Positions 32,613 through 45,770 are shown, counted from the stretch's first letter. The stretch is DNA of 64,000 nt from Ryuthela nishihirai (GCA_038380435.1 JAWZYU010000011.1:76567501-76631500); one strand, 5' to 3'. Made by a program: numbers and translations. Notes: generated by a model from the letters alone, not told the origin.

Positions 32613-34430
32613 CTACGGAGGTCCAACCAGGCCGTTCAATTTAGTTCTCCAAGCAAGTCTATCCTGAGCTACATCTACTGCATCTGGCCACTGCACACCA
32701 ATTCTAACAAGGTCCTGTTTGACATTGTCTGCCCACCGCATCCTAGGTCTACCCCTCTTTCTGAGGCCTTTAGGCACAGTGTTCATAACCCTATTCGCCA
32801 ATCCATAATTATTCATACGGGCAACATGGCCAAACCAACGGAGCCTCTCTCTGCACAATATGCTGCTTAAAGGAGGTTGCAAACTCCTTTGCCTAACCTC
32901 ATCATTAGTTACAAATTTGAACCACCTAATGCCCAAGATACTGCGTAAGCATCTGGAATCAAAAGCATATAGTTTCCTGTTATCTTGTTTACAAAGTGTC
33001 CATGTTTCACTACCATAACTAACCCTAGAAAGAACCAAACAATTATACAGTCTAATTTTAGTCTTTAGGTGTATACGCCTATTTCTCCACACTCTCCCTA
33101 GATTCATAAAAGTCCCGTCAGCAATCCCTATTCGTCTGTTAATCTCATGCCGCCCATCACCATTATCTGTTACATAGCTCCCAAGATAAATAAACTGTGA
33201 CACCTGCTCAAGACTGGAACCATTCAGATTAACTGAATCACAGCCTGCCTGACCAATTTTCATCACTTTAGTTTTCTCTCTGTTTATAACCAAACCTACT
33301 CTACTACCAGTCTCATCAACAGCTCGAATGAAAGAGTTCATCTAATCAACATCATTTGCCAAAAGGGCTAAATCATCAGCATAATCTAAATCAGAAATAT
33401 TCATATCTCCAGTCCATTTAAGGCCAAAATCTTTCCCTTGAAGTGAATTTCGCATAACATAATCAATAACCAAGCTAAAGAGAAAAGGAGACAAAATGCA
33501 CCCTTGTCGAACACTAAACCAATGCTAAACCAATTGCTGAACAAATTGATAAGGCTTGAAGCCTTACCAACTCTCAGACACGACTCAGTGTTATTATAGA
33601 CAGCTTTAATTATGTTAACTAACTTCTCTGGTATACCATATGATATCACAATCAACCATAATACATGACGATCAACAGAGTCGAAAGCCTTTTTGAAATC
33701 AACAAAGCTAGCAACCAAAGGTTTCTGAAACTCTAAACATTTCTCAAGAATCTGCCTAAGTGAAAATATTTGATCCACACCTCCCCTACCACTTCTGAAT
33801 CCACATTGCTCATCACGCAATTAACTGTCAACCAGATTCTTAATTCTATTAAGCACAATCATGGAAAGAACTTTACCTGGAACAGAGAGTAGGCTGATAC
33901 CTAATAGTTATCATAAGAACTGCGATCACCTTTTTTGAAAATAGGGATAACAATAGCTCTGGTAAAATCCTTAGGAACCATGCCTTTATCATAAAAGATA
34001 TTCAGAATTTCAGTCATCCAAGTGGTAACCGAAACATTCCCACCTCTAAGCATTTCTGTAGTAATTTATCTACCCCTGGGGATTTATGATGTTTAAGTTT
34101 AGTAATAGCCAAAATAACTTCAGATTGTGTTATAGGGCCAACATTAAAGCCACCAATGCATCTATCACCATCGCAAACAATGGGAATAGAACTAACCCCA
34201 TTGTTTAGAATATCACTGAAATGCTCAGCCTACCTAGCCATGACAGATCCTCACCTTCTATTATATCATTACTTTGTTTATCCTTCAATCCCTGTATACC
34301 TGTCCGTTTTCTACCACCCAAAACATTAGCTATCTGGTACAGCTCTCTGCTGTTGTGCTGTCTAACTGCTTCCTCGGCTTTGTCAGCCAAACCATCAAGC
34401 CAAAGATTCTTATCAGCAGCTAACTGATTT
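32613..34430 (-). pseudogene. LINE reverse transcriptase and C-terminal domain, fragmented
   Basis: In minus-strand order: a linker (ADKAEEAVRQHNSRELYQIA, 34390 down); a degraded block near 33950; RDEQCGFRSGRGGVDQIFSL and motif A SFVDFKKAFDSVD in the frame 33820-33401; motif C YADD at 33372-33383 in another frame; a stop at about 33342; then the C-terminal frame 33341-32613. That frame has KIRLYNCLVLSRVSYGSETW, IRWFKFVTNDEVRQRS, RERLRWFGHVARM and GRPRMRWADNVKQDLVRIG. At least three breaks rule out activity. The C-terminal half is the best-kept part and is the piece found in the truncated copies at 12765, 58950 and 62030. Confidence 0.92.
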
Positions 34431-34542
34431 TTTACGCGTTTATTAAGTTCTCTGTAATGCTTTCTATTAGGACTAGTAGGGTATTCATTAAGAACATTCC
34501 TGCAGTTCTTTCTTTCCGAAATAAGCTCAAGTGCCTTATCAC

Positions 34543-35640
34543 TCAGATAATTCTGCCTCTTCTGCTCTTTTTTCCTAAAAGAGTACTGTTAGTGTCCAAA
34601 AAAGCCTGTTTAAAATGATCCCATTCTTCCTCAACTTCAATAGTAAGCATACCATGACTGTCATAATGACTAAGTAACCTATCATGGTAAGCTTTGGCTA
34701 TAACTGGGTCTTTCAGAGCTTCAGTATTAAAAGCAAATTTTTTAACCCTAGCACAACACTTTTTAAGTTTAAATTGCAAGACACTTTTAACAAGATAATG
34801 GTCAGATCCAATTTCAGCTCCCCTATATGACCTGGTATTCCTAACAGAACTAGCCCATTTCCAGTTAAATAATATATAATCAATCATATTCTTATGCAGC
34901 CCATCGGGTGAAACCCATGTGTACTTAGGTATGTCGCGGCGTTTGTAATAAGTGTTAGTTATTCTGAATCCATTGAGTTTACTTACCTGCAGGAGACGTT
35001 GCCCATTGTCATTGCAGCTACCAACACCAAAAGGGCCTATTACTCCTCCCCAAAGGTCAGAGTCAGTATCAACTTTGGCATTGAAGTCACCTAGAACAAG
35101 GGTAATATCTCCTTTCTTGACAGAATTCAAAATATCCTGAAGTTGTCCGTAAAACCTATCCTTCTCATCCTCATCGGCATCCTCAGTGGGGGCATAACAG
35201 CAGATAACATTCAAGTCTTTAACGTTTGTCTGAAATTTTGTTGTAAGGAACCTTACATTAATGCACTCATATCCTAGAAGAGCATCGCTAGCGTGTCTGC
35301 TGAGAAGCAGACCCACGCCTTGGTGATGCTTATTGTCGTCCCTCCCTGAAAAGAGAAATTTAAGATTATTTTTAAGAATCTGACCTTTATCTGTCCATCT
35401 GGTATCTTGCAAGCCGAGGATATCTAAATTATAATGGTGGAATTCTTTCGTGAGGACATCAAAAGAAAAAGCTCTGTGCAGAGTCCTCACATTCCAACTA
35501 CATATGGAGAGAAAATGGTTAGTGGGATGTTTAAAGAAACTATGTTTATTGAGAGAGGGAATGCCGAAAATATCAACCAGCCCCCTAATCGCAGACATGG
35601 GGCAAAGCCCCGTTCCCCCACCACCAAAGGCTGAAGCCAT
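34543..35640 (-). pseudogene. LINE endonuclease domain (365-codon open frame)
   Basis: The longest open frame in the window. Residues from about 44 form an APE-type endonuclease: SICSWNVRTL (catalytic Asn region), LGLQDTRW (catalytic Glu region, Gln-Asp here), YAPTEDADEDEKDRFYGQL, LVLGDFNAKVD (Asp-x-Asn), then YTWVSPDGLHKNMIDYILF and GSDHYLVKSVL (terminal Asp-His). It nicks target DNA to prime reverse transcription. The frame ends where the linker to the RT starts, and a frameshift or stop separates it from the polymerase. The Met at 35640 lies well before the domain. I prefer it only because no earlier in-frame start has support. Confidence 0.88.
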
Positions 35641-36198
35641 CTACAATGGAAGACTTCCTCCAATGTAGAATTTGACGATGCCAATAGAAGCAAAGAGTTC
35701 AGGTGCCAGCGATGACCACTGCTCAGGATTATCCACCAGCTGATAAACATATCCTGTGAATCTATTCACTTGGGGCTGTCAACCCACCAACAGAAAACAT
35801 AGCTGAAGATTTTCCCTCCACAGAAGCCCACGAGTGCAGCAAAATCAGGATCCATAATCAAGCTCAGAGCCGTATATCTGTCCAGTCCAGTGGGTTTATA
35901 TGGTCAGCAGCAGGACCCTGTGTGGTTGACCACTCCTCGGCAGGGTAGAAAAAAAAAAAAGAATAGTAGCCATAGTTTTCCAGATCAGTAGGCCACACTA
36001 ATCTGGCAGCCCTCCCCTTCCGTTCACTTCCACAAGAGAGTATCTCTTTTGAAAGGTACTAACGGTCTGCACCACGAGAACGCTGAGTCGGACATTAGGT
36101 GCTAGGCCTGGCCGGTTCTATGCATCATCACAGGGGATTGGTGCATAGCTCTCCTTCCAGTGACTACCTAGCTACCATTTACAGACCAAACAAATATA

Positions 36199-39100
36199 TA
36201 TTTGTTAGTTATCACAAAGCATTTAAATCCTTCATAGAATTTTCTGGACAAAAAGTTTGCAAAATGCTTTATGATTCAACGCCCTTAAAGATGTTGCCAT
36301 TTTTGTATTTTATAAGCAAAGCATTTAAATCCTTCATAGAATTTTCTGGACAACCAGTTTGCAAAATACTTTCCGATTAAACGCCCTTAAAGTTTTTGCC
36401 ATTTTTGGTATTTTATAAGAAAAGCATTTAAATCCTTCATAGAATTTCCTGCATAACCAGTTTGCAAAATAATTTTCGATTCAACGCCCTTAAAGTTGTA
36501 GCCATTTTTTGTATTTTATAAGCAAAGCATTTAAATCCTTCATAGAATTTCCTGGATAACCAGTTTGCAAAATACTTTTCGATTCAACGCCCTTAAAGTT
36601 GTAGCAATTTTTTGTATTTTATAAGCAAAGCATTTAAATCCTTCATAGAATTTACTGGATAACCAGTTTGCAAAATACTTTTCGATTCAACGCCCTTAAA
36701 GTTGTAGCCATTTTTTGTATTTTATAAGCAAAGCATTTAAATACTTCATAGAATTTCCTGGATAACCAGTTTGCAAAATACTTTTCGATTCAACGCCCTT
36801 AAAGTTGTAGCCATTTTTTGTATTTTATAAGCAAAGCATTTAAATCCTTCATAGAATTTCCTGGATAAACAGTTTGCAAATTACTTTTCGATTCAACGCC
36901 CTTAACGTTGTAGCCATTTTCTGTATTTTATGAGCAAAGCATTTAAATCCTTCATAGAATTTCCTGGATAACCTGTTTGCAAAATACTTTTCGATTCAAC
37001 GCCCTTAAAGTTGTAGCCATTTTTTGCATTTTATGAGCAAAGCATTTAAATCCTTCATAGAATTTCCTGGATAACCAGTTTGCAAAATACTTTTCGATTC
37101 AACGCCCTTAAACTTGTAGCCATTTTTTGTATTTTATAAGCAAAGGATTTAAATCCTTCAGAGAATTTCCTGGATAACCAGTTTGCAAAATACTTTTCGA
37201 TTCAACGCCCTTAAAGTTGTAGCCATTTTTTGTATTTTATAAGAAAAGCATTTAAATCCTTCATAGAATTTTCTGGATAACCAGTTTGCAAAATACTTTT
37301 CGAGTCAACGTCCTTAAAGTTGTTGCCATTTTTTGTATTTTATAAGCAAAGCATTTAAATCCTTCATAGAATTTCCTGGATAACCAGTTTCCAAAATACT
37401 TTTCGATTCAACGCCCTTAAAGTTGTAGCCATTTTTTGCATTTAATAAGCAAAGCATTTAAATCCTTCATAGAATTTGCTGAATAATCAGTTTGCAAAAT
37501 ACTTTTCGATTTAACGTCCTTAAAGTTGTTGACATTTTTCGTATTTTATAAGCAAAGCATTTCAATCCTTCATAGCATTTTCTGGAAAACCAATTTGGAA
37601 AATACTTTTCGATTCAAACCCTTAAAGTTGTAGCCATTTTTTGCATTTTATAAGAAAAGCATTTAAATCCTTCATAGAATTTTCTGGATAACCAGTTTGC
37701 AAAATACTTTTCGAGTCAACGTCCTTAAAGTTGTTGCCATTTTTTGTATTTTATAAGCAAAGCATTTAAATCCTTCATAGAATTTCCTGGATAACCAGTT
37801 TCCAAAATACTTTTCGATTCAACGCCCTTAAAGTTGTAGCCATTTTTTGTATTTAATAAGCAAAGCATTTAAATCCTTCATAGAATTTGCTGAATAATCA
37901 GTTTGCAAAATACTTTTCGATTTAACGTCCTTAAAGTTGTTGACATTTTTCGTATTTTATAAGCAAAGCATTTCAATCCTTCATAGCATTTTCTGGAAAA
38001 CCAATTTGGAAAATACTTTTCGATTCAAACCCTTAAAGTTGTAGCCATTTTTTGTATTTTATAAGAAAAGCATTTAAATCCTTCATAGAATTTTCTGGAT
38101 AACCAGTTTGCAAAATAATTTTCGATTCAACGCCCTTGAAGTTGTAGCCATTTTTTGCATTTTATAAGCAAAGCATTTAAATCCTTCATAGAATTTCCTG
38201 GATAATCAGTTTGCAAAATACTTTTCGATTCAACGCCTTCAAAGTTGTAGCCATTTTTAGTATTTTTTCAGCAAAGCATTTAAATCCTTCATAGAATTTC
38301 CTGGATAACCAGTTTGCAAAATACTTTTCGATTCAACGCCCTTAAAGTTGTAGCCATTTTTTGTATTTTATAAGAAAAGCATTTAAATACTTCATAGAAT
38401 TTCCTGGATAACCAGTTTGCAAAATGCTTTTCGATTCAACGCCCTTAAAGTTGTAGCCATTTTTTGTATTTTATAACCAAAGCATTTAAATCCTTCATAG
38501 AATTTCCTGGATAACCAGTGTGCAAAATACTTTTCGATTCAACGCCTTTAAAGTTGTAGCCATTTTTTGTATTTTATAAGCAAAGCATTTAAATCCTTCA
38601 TAGAATTTCCTGGATAATCAGTTTGCAAAATACTTTTCGATTTAACGTCCTTAAAGTTGCTGATATTTTTCGTATTTTATAAGCAAAGCATTTAAATCCT
38701 TCATAACATTTTCTGGACAACCAATTTGGAAAATACTTTTCGATTCAAACCCTTAAAGTTGTAGCCATTTTTTGTATTTTATAACAAAGCATTTAAATCC
38801 TTCATAGAATTTCCTGGATAACCAGTTTGCAAAATACTTTTCGATTCAACGCCCTTAAAGTTGTAGCCATTTTTTGTATTTTGTAAGCAAACATTTAAAT
38901 CCTTCATAGAATAACCTGGATAACCAGTTTGCAAAATACTTTTCGATTCAACGCCCTTAAAGTTGTAGCAATTTTTTGTATTTTATAAGCAAAGCATTTA
39001 AATCCTTCATAGAATTTCCTGGATAACCAGTTTGCAAAATACTTTTCGATTCAACGCCCTTAAAGTTGTAGCCATTTTTTGTATTTTGTAAGCAAACATT

Positions 39101-41416
39101 TAAATCGTTCATAGAAAATCCTGGATAACCAGTTTTCAAAATACTTTTCGATTCAACGCCCTTAAAGTTGTAGCCATTTTTTTAATTTTATAAGCAAAGC
39201 ATTTAAATCCTTCATAAAATTTCCTGGATAACCAGTTTGCAAAATACTTTTCTATTCAACGTCCTTAAAGTTGTTGCAATTTTTCGTGTTTTATAAGCAA
39301 AGCATTTCAATCCTTCATAGAATTTTCTGGACAACCAATTTGCAAAATACTTTTCGATTCAATGCCCTTAAAGTTGTAGCCATTTTTCGTATTTTATAAA
39401 AAAAGCATTTAAATCCTTCATAGAATTTTCTGGATAACCAGTTTGTAAAATACTTTTCGATTCAACGCCCTTAGAGTTGTAGCCATTTTTTGCATTTTAT
39501 AAGCAAAGCATTTAAATCCTTCATAGAATTTCCTGGATAACCAGTTTGCAAAATACTTTTCGATTCAACGACCTTAAAGTTGTAGCCATTTTTCGTATTT
39601 TATAAGGAAAGCATATAAATCCTTCATAGAATTTTCTGGACAACCAATTTGCAAAATACTTTTCGATTCAACGCCCTTAGAGTTATAGCCATTTTTTGTA
39701 TTTTATAAGAAAAGCTTTTAAATCCTTCATAGAATTTCGTGGATAACCAGTTTGCAAAATACTATTCGATTCAACGCCCTTAAAGTTGTAGCCTTTTTTT
39801 GTATTTTATAAGCAAAGCATTTCAATCCTTCATAGCATTTTCTGGACAACCAGTTTGCAAAAATACTTTTCGATTCAAAGCCCTTAAAGTTGTTGCCATT
39901 TTTCGTATTTTATAAGCAAAGCATTTCAATCCTTCATAGAATTTTCTGGACAACCAGTTTGCAAAATACTTTTCGATTCAACGTCCTTAAAGTTGTTGCC
40001 ATTTTTCGTATTTTATAAGCAAAGCATTTCAATCCTTCATAGAATTTCCTGGATAACCATTTTGCAAAATACTTTATGATTCAACGCACTTATAGTTGTA
40101 GCCTTTTTTTGTATTTGATAAGAAAAGCATTTAAATCCTTCATAGAATTTTCTGGATAACCAGTTTGCAAAATACTTTTCGATTCAACGTCCTTAAAGTT
40201 GTTGCCATTTTTCGTATTTTATAAGCAAAGCATTTCAATCCTTCATAGAATTTCTGGACAACCAATTTGCAAAATACTTTTCGATTCACGCCCTTAAATT
40301 TGTAGCCATTTTTTGTATTTTATAAGAAAAGCATTTAAATCCTTCATAGAATTTTCTGGATAACCAGTTTGCAAAATACTTTTCGATTCAACGCTTTTAA
40401 AATTGTAGCCATTTTTGTATTTTATAAGAAAAGCATTTAAATCCTTCATAGAATTTTCTGGATAACCAATTTGCAAAATACTTTTCGATTCAACGCCCTT
40501 AAAGTTGTAGCCATTTTTTGTATTTTATAAGAAAAGCATTTAAATCCTTCATAGAATTTCCTGGATAACCAGTTTGCAAAATACTTTTCGATTCAACGTC
40601 CTTAAATTTGTTGCCATTTTTCGTATTTTATAAGCAAAGCATTTCAATCCTTCATAGAATTTTCTGGACAACCAATTTGCAAAATACTTTTCGATTCAAC
40701 GCCCTTAAAGTTGTAGCCATTTTTTGTATTTTATAAGAAAAGCATTTAAATCCTTCATAGAATTTTCTGGATAACCAGTTTGCAAAATACTTTTCGACTC
40801 AACGCCCTTAAAGTTGTAGCCATTTTTTGTATTTTATAAGAAAAGCATTTAAATCCTTCATAGAATTTTCTGAACAACCAGTTTGCAAAATACTTTTCGA
40901 TTCAACGCCCTTAAATTTGTAGCCATTTTTTGTATTTTGTAAGAAAAGCATTTAAATCCTTCATAGAATTTCCTGGATAACCAGTTTGCAAAATACTTTT
41001 CGAGTCAACGTCCTTAAAATTATTGCCATTTTTCGTATTTTATAAGCAAAGCATTTAAATCCTTCATAGAATTTTCTGGACAACCAGTTTGCAAAATACT
41101 TTTCGATTCAACGCCCTTAAAATTGTAGCCATTTTTTTGTATTTTATAAGAAAAGCATTTAAATCCTTCATAGAGTTTTCTGGATAACCAGTTTGCAAAA
41201 TACTTTTCGACTCAACGCCCTTAAAGTTGTACCCATTATTTGTATTTTATAAGAAAAGCATTTAAATCCTTCATAGAATTTTCTGGATAACCAGTTTGCA
41301 AAATACTTTTCGATTCAACATCTTTAAAGTTGCCATTTTTTGGTAATGTTTAAGAAAAGCACTTACTTCTTTAAAGAATCTTACTGTCAACCACTTTTTA
41401 AAAATTTGATTCAAAC
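36199..41416. repeat. 103-bp satellite array, about 50 monomers
   Basis: AAAGCATTTAAATCCTTCAT recurs at 36215, 36318, 36421, 36524, 36627, 36730, 36833 and onward: a strict 103-bp period with occasional one-base indels. Monomers fall into at least two types, with CAACGCCCTTAAAGTTGTAG or CAACGTCCTTAAAGTTGTTG. The last monomers (41281-41416) decay gradually, a normal array edge. Open frames of about 60 codons on the minus strand (38957-39139, 40294-40476) are by-products of 102-bp monomers and not genes. The array may have structural (pericentromeric or other heterochromatic) roles; the sequence alone does not show that. Confidence 0.98.
37245..38066. repeat. Four-monomer higher-order duplication in the satellite (411 bp x 2)
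   Basis: Positions 37245-37655 and 37656-38066 are nearly identical four-monomer blocks sharing rare variants (CTGAATAATCAG, TTGTTGACATTTTTCG, CATAGCATTTTCTGGAAAAC, CGATTCAAACCCTT). The 411-bp length (4 x 103 less 1) comes from a monomer lacking one base at CAAACCC. A related trio recurs about 720 bp later (38612). This indicates unequal exchange in four-monomer steps. Confidence 0.9.
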
Positions 41417-43032
41417 AAGTAGTGGCTTAAGGTACCTGAAGGATCCAGGCGCAAAAGATTTTGGAAGTCCTCAGCAACTCGTGGAGGGGGAAACAACTGA
41501 TAAGTGGCGAAAACGCATGCAGAACGCTGAATTAGGGAAATGCATAAACAGAAAATTTAATATGTATCATACAAATTGCATATTGCGAAAAGTAAATAAA
41601 GTAAGAATTATAAATGAAATTGAGTATATCTTCTTTATAATAAACGATTTCACAAAAAACACCTAGATAAAAACATGAGATGTGTGTGTCATTAGTAGAT
41701 TGCACTGATTGTGAAGTATTTTACTGAGTAAAATGTTGAAAAAGAAATCGAGTTTTGATTGTTTTGAAGCCCGAGTGAATATCGAGACCCGAGGTGATAA
41801 TCCGCCAGTGGATCTAACACTTAATGTCAGCGAATAATTTTTTTGTGATTTTTCAAAACGTCGTTCGCTTGAATTTATTGTGGTATTCATAATTGTATTG
41901 AAATTTTCACCCGGAAATATTCTATCGTATTATGCAACTCATGGTCGTTAGGTATTTCACCAGTCATTATTATTGTTTTTAAGATTCTATATTCGAGAAG
42001 TTTTTTGTACTACCTGTTCAGAGTTAACATCTGAACAGTACACAAAAATATCAGTGAATTTATTTTAAAACTGTCACCACAAGCATTAAGCCACGCATTG
42101 TTTCCGCTATTCAAACATTCGATGAATTATTGCAGAAAATCCAGTTATTAAAGAATTCGTTTACATGCTTTACTCAACTGTAATATTTTCTCACACACAA
42201 AAAAAGTTATGAGAGATAACGGAACTTCCATCTTGCCTTCTCACTGATGTGACAAGCCACTTTAGACTTCCTTTGCACTGTAAAGGCATTTTCCTCTCAG
42301 GAGCCCAAGAGCAACTAATATTTTTCAGTTTATGAAAGTTACAAATTGAGTTTGGGAATCGTGTAGAATTTTTATTGTTTTTCACTATACCACAAAAAAT
42401 CTGCCAAAAATAAACCCTCTTTACACGCTATTTTAAGCCATCGCAAAGAGCAAAAAATATGCTTTGAAATCTTTTCCAAAACGTTTGCGTAATTGGAAAT
42501 TAAGATATTGAAATTAATCTTGAAGAAACACAGTTTTTAGACGGAAAAACTGCTTTTCTCAATACCAATTTAGGGGTAACAAAAATAGCTTTATATTGTT
42601 TAAAAGCGAAAAAAATAGCATTTTACAGATACACTGGACAATTGACTTCAGTATTATCCATAATTTTTGTAACTCTCAAAAAGTCGATTTTCGACTCAAT
42701 ATTTTTCCGTTTTGCATCACTGCAAAGCGACATCCTCTTCCTTTGTCTGGCTACTGTCTGTGTTTTGTAACTCCAACCCCAAGCCCTGAGATTTCAATTC
42801 CTTTTTTCGATATTTCCCACTAACCAATTCACCGCAGTTGACCATGGTTTTCACTCCATTATTTTTTTAATTAATTAAGAACAAACTACCGACCGACCTT
42901 GAGGTAAGATTTTGTGACCGGCCTACCGGGAAATCTGTCGGTGTCTCAACGGCTCAGTCCGCCGCTAGATTTGACTGAAATTTTTAATTTATCTTCCGTT
43001 ATATTTCCTTATAAAACTCTTAGTTTCAAAGT
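41417..43032. other. Spacer right of the satellite, nothing recognised
   Basis: The 108-codon frame at 41340-41666 starts inside the decayed satellite and has no domain. A small inverted repeat (CTGTTCAG...CTGAACAG) lies near 42018-42041. No gene or element is supported. Confidence 0.4.
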
Positions 43033-43044
43033 TATAGAGATTCG

Positions 43045-43429
43045 TTGGGTTGTTTTACCTCTGAGCGGCACTTTTTTGCACACCATGGACTAAATGGCCA
43101 GGTTACATGGACCCCGAAGGTTCAGAGAAGGTTGGGGGAGGGGACCCACTGGAACAGCTGTTGGGAGACATATGGCAGCCTCCCGTCAAGGCCATCCAGC
43201 GTGTTCTTTAACGTGCATAGGGCATGGCTCTCCCGCACACAGGGCCACTGCTTAACGTCCCATACGACGGACGGCGGCCTTTCCAAGCCCATCGGTGTCC
43301 CCTACTGACCGTGGGCAGGGCGAAGAGTTTTGCGGAGATAAATCTCAACGCTGACCCAGCTGGCACTCGAACCTGGAAACTACAGATTACGAGCCTGGCG
43401 AGCTACCGACTGAGCCACCCCCGCCCCTC
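43045..43429 (-). repeat. SINE-A copy 3, complete, perfect 12-bp target duplication
   Basis: The minus-strand element is bounded by TATAGAGATTCG at 43033-43044 and 43430-43441, identical on both sides. On the minus strand the tRNA-Met-like head (GGGGGTGGCTCAGTCGGTAG, then CAGGCTCGTAATCTG) leads to a body ending in AACAACCC. An exact target duplication suggests this is one of the younger copies. Confidence 0.96.
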
Positions 43430-43441
43430 TATAGAGATTCG

Positions 43442-44530
43442 AATTTAGCTTCCACTTATACATATGGAGGGAGGTGGGCACAATTTAGTTAGCACCCAGT
43501 GTGTATAAGTATATGAAATACAATATATATTTCTAATCAAGAATCCAGAGTAAACCCTGAATTTGAATCATGGTTCTCTGGCCTCTTCGATAGTACTACT
43601 ACCCAGGGCTTTTTCCGGTCGATACTTGCACCAGTTAACACAACAGGTGTACTGGTTTTATCTTACATTTCACACTACCCCTAAATAGGTACCCTAATTT
43701 CAATTATCTGATCGCTTTTCGACCTCTGTTTGATGATTGTACCATCAAGATTTTTTTTAGAACAAAGTTCTAGTGGTGCTTCTGTCTGATCGCAAAATGA
43801 GATTGCTTACAGAGGAATACTGAGACGAATACATGGCCGAAGATGCATATCGTCATCAATCGAAACTAAATCTCAAAAGCAAATTCAATCTTTCGAAATT
43901 CTCATTTGCATAGTAGGCAGAACAAAGTTTATTTTTATTTCAGTCATTGAAACATATCTCGTTTCCCGATGCAGACTTTTCTACACAATTGCAGTTTATT
44001 TCTGCTGCAGGGAAAAGCAAAACATATAATGATGGGTCCTTTTGGAATGTTTCATGACGGCAAATGATGTGTACATAATGTATGAATCATATATTCTATG
44101 TAGAAAAAATTGGAATGGAAAAGAATGCATCTCCTTCTTATGAAAAGGGTCGAAGAATTAAGAATGCACAAGCATAAGGATAGAGACTAGAAACGTAAAC
44201 ATAAGTAATTTTATTTTTGTTAGAATCGTTCATCCTATTTTCACCTATTCATGCCGTCATTCCCATTCCTGTTCACATTTGCTTCCTTGCAGCCTTCAAT
44301 GGAATATGAATTGCGAAATGAGAGCAATACCGCATTCACGAATGGCTAGGATTCATACTGGGTGTCAAAAAATAACATTAGAAGGAACAAAAAATTAAAA
44401 ACACATGAAAAAACAAACAAAGAAAGAAACTGAACTTAGGAGAGATTTATGTATACACTGTCCATCATTGAAACTTGTATACAAATTCATTATGTTTAGA
44501 GGTCAGTGGTTATTCATTATGTTATTAGAT
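43442..44530. other. Spacer, nothing recognised
   Basis: AT-rich. No supported coding or repeat signal. Confidence 0.4.
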
Positions 44531-45006
44531 CAGTGGTCGTTTAAATGGCCTACACCCATTCATTCTCAAAACATATTCTCGCCAACCAAAAACTGTTTTT
44601 AGAACGAAAAGAAAAAGAATAGCATACTTGACATATTATTATACATTTATTTTAATTTAATATTAAAATTAAATTTCAATTATAAGCTAAATGGCTCTTT
44701 TGCTTCTATACCATAATATTCATGAAATGTGACCCTGTTTTTTCAAAGAGCCATTCTCATTTCATCACTCAGTTTTAAGTGGTTTCTGGTCTTTGATACG
44801 TATGAGTGATGAAAATCCCATCTCACATAAATGGAAATTGAAGAAACAAAGTGTTTATACAAAAGTCTCTCTATTTGATTATTGAACTTAAAATTATTTA
44901 AAAATGTCTCGCAATACCCAGATATGGTGTATAGATCCCCCCCCCCCCACACACACATACACACATGCACTCCCAAGGTGAGTGCACCACTGGTTAAGGA
45001 CCACTG
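44531..45006 (-). mobile_element. hAT-type remnant with transposase C-terminal scrap
   Basis: The left end CAGTGGTCGTTTAA and the right end (minus strand CAGTGGTCCTTAACCAGTGG) are similar inverted hAT-type termini. The minus frame 45030-44743 ends SYVSKTRNHLKLSDEMRMAL, resembling the KTKxRNRLxxxxDMRxxLS block of the hAT dimerisation region. No 8-bp target duplication is clear. A C homopolymer with CA repeat lies at 44939-44965. Confidence 0.5.
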
Positions 45007-45604
45007 GTCTATGTGAGGCAAATTATTCAATGGTTGAAACTGTATCTATGTTTGATGATATAATCATTCAAAACACAGGCGTGAGAAATTCTTTATATAT
45101 CTATAAATCCTCTCTATCTGGCAAAAAGTTACATCTGGATAAAACACAGAAGACGAAATTAACAAAATGCAATTTCGTTAGTGTTTTGAAAAGTGATGTA
45201 TCGGTACTTAACCTAATTAAAAGCCTAGTTATAACTATAACACAGGGCAGTATCTTTCCCAAAATTTGATTTCGTCAGATATCAAAACTTCCAGTTAAAA
45301 TACAAAATTTAATTTCATCAGAAAGTACTAATTACATTATATCTAGAGTATTAGGACATATCCCAGGTAACATTTTCACAAAAACATTATTTTCTATTCA
45401 AATAATAATAGTTTTACAGTTAATAGTCGATTATGATAAGAATACTTGAAAAACACTACTAAGGTATATTTTACAAGATATGTTTAACAATTTTATCAGA
45501 GCTTTTTTCTGAACAGGATCAAGGCCGAAAATTTTATCTAGAATTCATTTCTAGTGTCTGTGCAAAAAATAAGTATGCAATATTCACGCCTGGGGTATTC
45601 TGCT
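45007..45604. other. AT-rich spacer, nothing recognised
   Basis: Short frames only, without domains. Confidence 0.4.
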
Positions 45605-45770
45605 TAGGGTTGGATTGTTTACCTCTACCGGGGCCGTTTTTACACACAATGGGTTAATTGGAAGATCCCAGGAGCTCAGGAGGTTTGAGAGAAATCATCC
45701 ACTAACAACTACTAGCAGACAAATGGAAGCTTCCCGTCAAGAACTTCTTACATTTTCTTTAGCTTAAAAA
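45605..45770 (-). repeat. SINE-A copy 4, partial (tail part)
   Basis: On the plus strand, AGGGTTGGATTGTTTACCTC, then GGCCGTTTTTACACACAATG and GGTTAATTGGAAGATCCCAG. This is the reversed 3' part of SINE-A. The tRNA-like head is missing. Confidence 0.72.

Larger units (their letters stand above)
32572..36195 (-). mobile_element. RTE-like LINE, nearly full length, inserted in the satellite
   Basis: It runs on the minus strand from a 5' region near 36190 to a (TGA)n tail at 32572-32596. About 3.6 kb with a single protein of apurinic-type endonuclease plus reverse transcriptase and a short trinucleotide tail fits the RTE clade (the type often annotated as craniofacial-development-protein-2-like). 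The clade call is by resemblance, not phylogeny. The flanking satellite shows matching TTTGTTATTTA (left) and TTTGTTAGTTA (right), a likely target duplication. The 5' region (GTGCAGACCGTTA, GCTGCCAGATTAGTG) recurs in the copy at 55890-59335. Confidence 0.88.

Noticed and set aside
38957..40476. 60-codon open frames on the minus strand of the satellite with a repeated GYPxNSMKDLNA-like peptide
   Set aside because: They are produced by satellite monomers that lost one base (102 bp, a multiple of three). Neighbouring monomers break the frame. No gene is implied.
36199..41416. CRISPR-like regular repeats
   Set aside because: The whole 103-bp unit repeats with no unique spacers, in an animal-type genome. 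It is a satellite.
41340..41666. 108-codon plus frame as a gene
   Set aside because: It starts within decayed satellite sequence and shows no domain, codon bias or splice signals.
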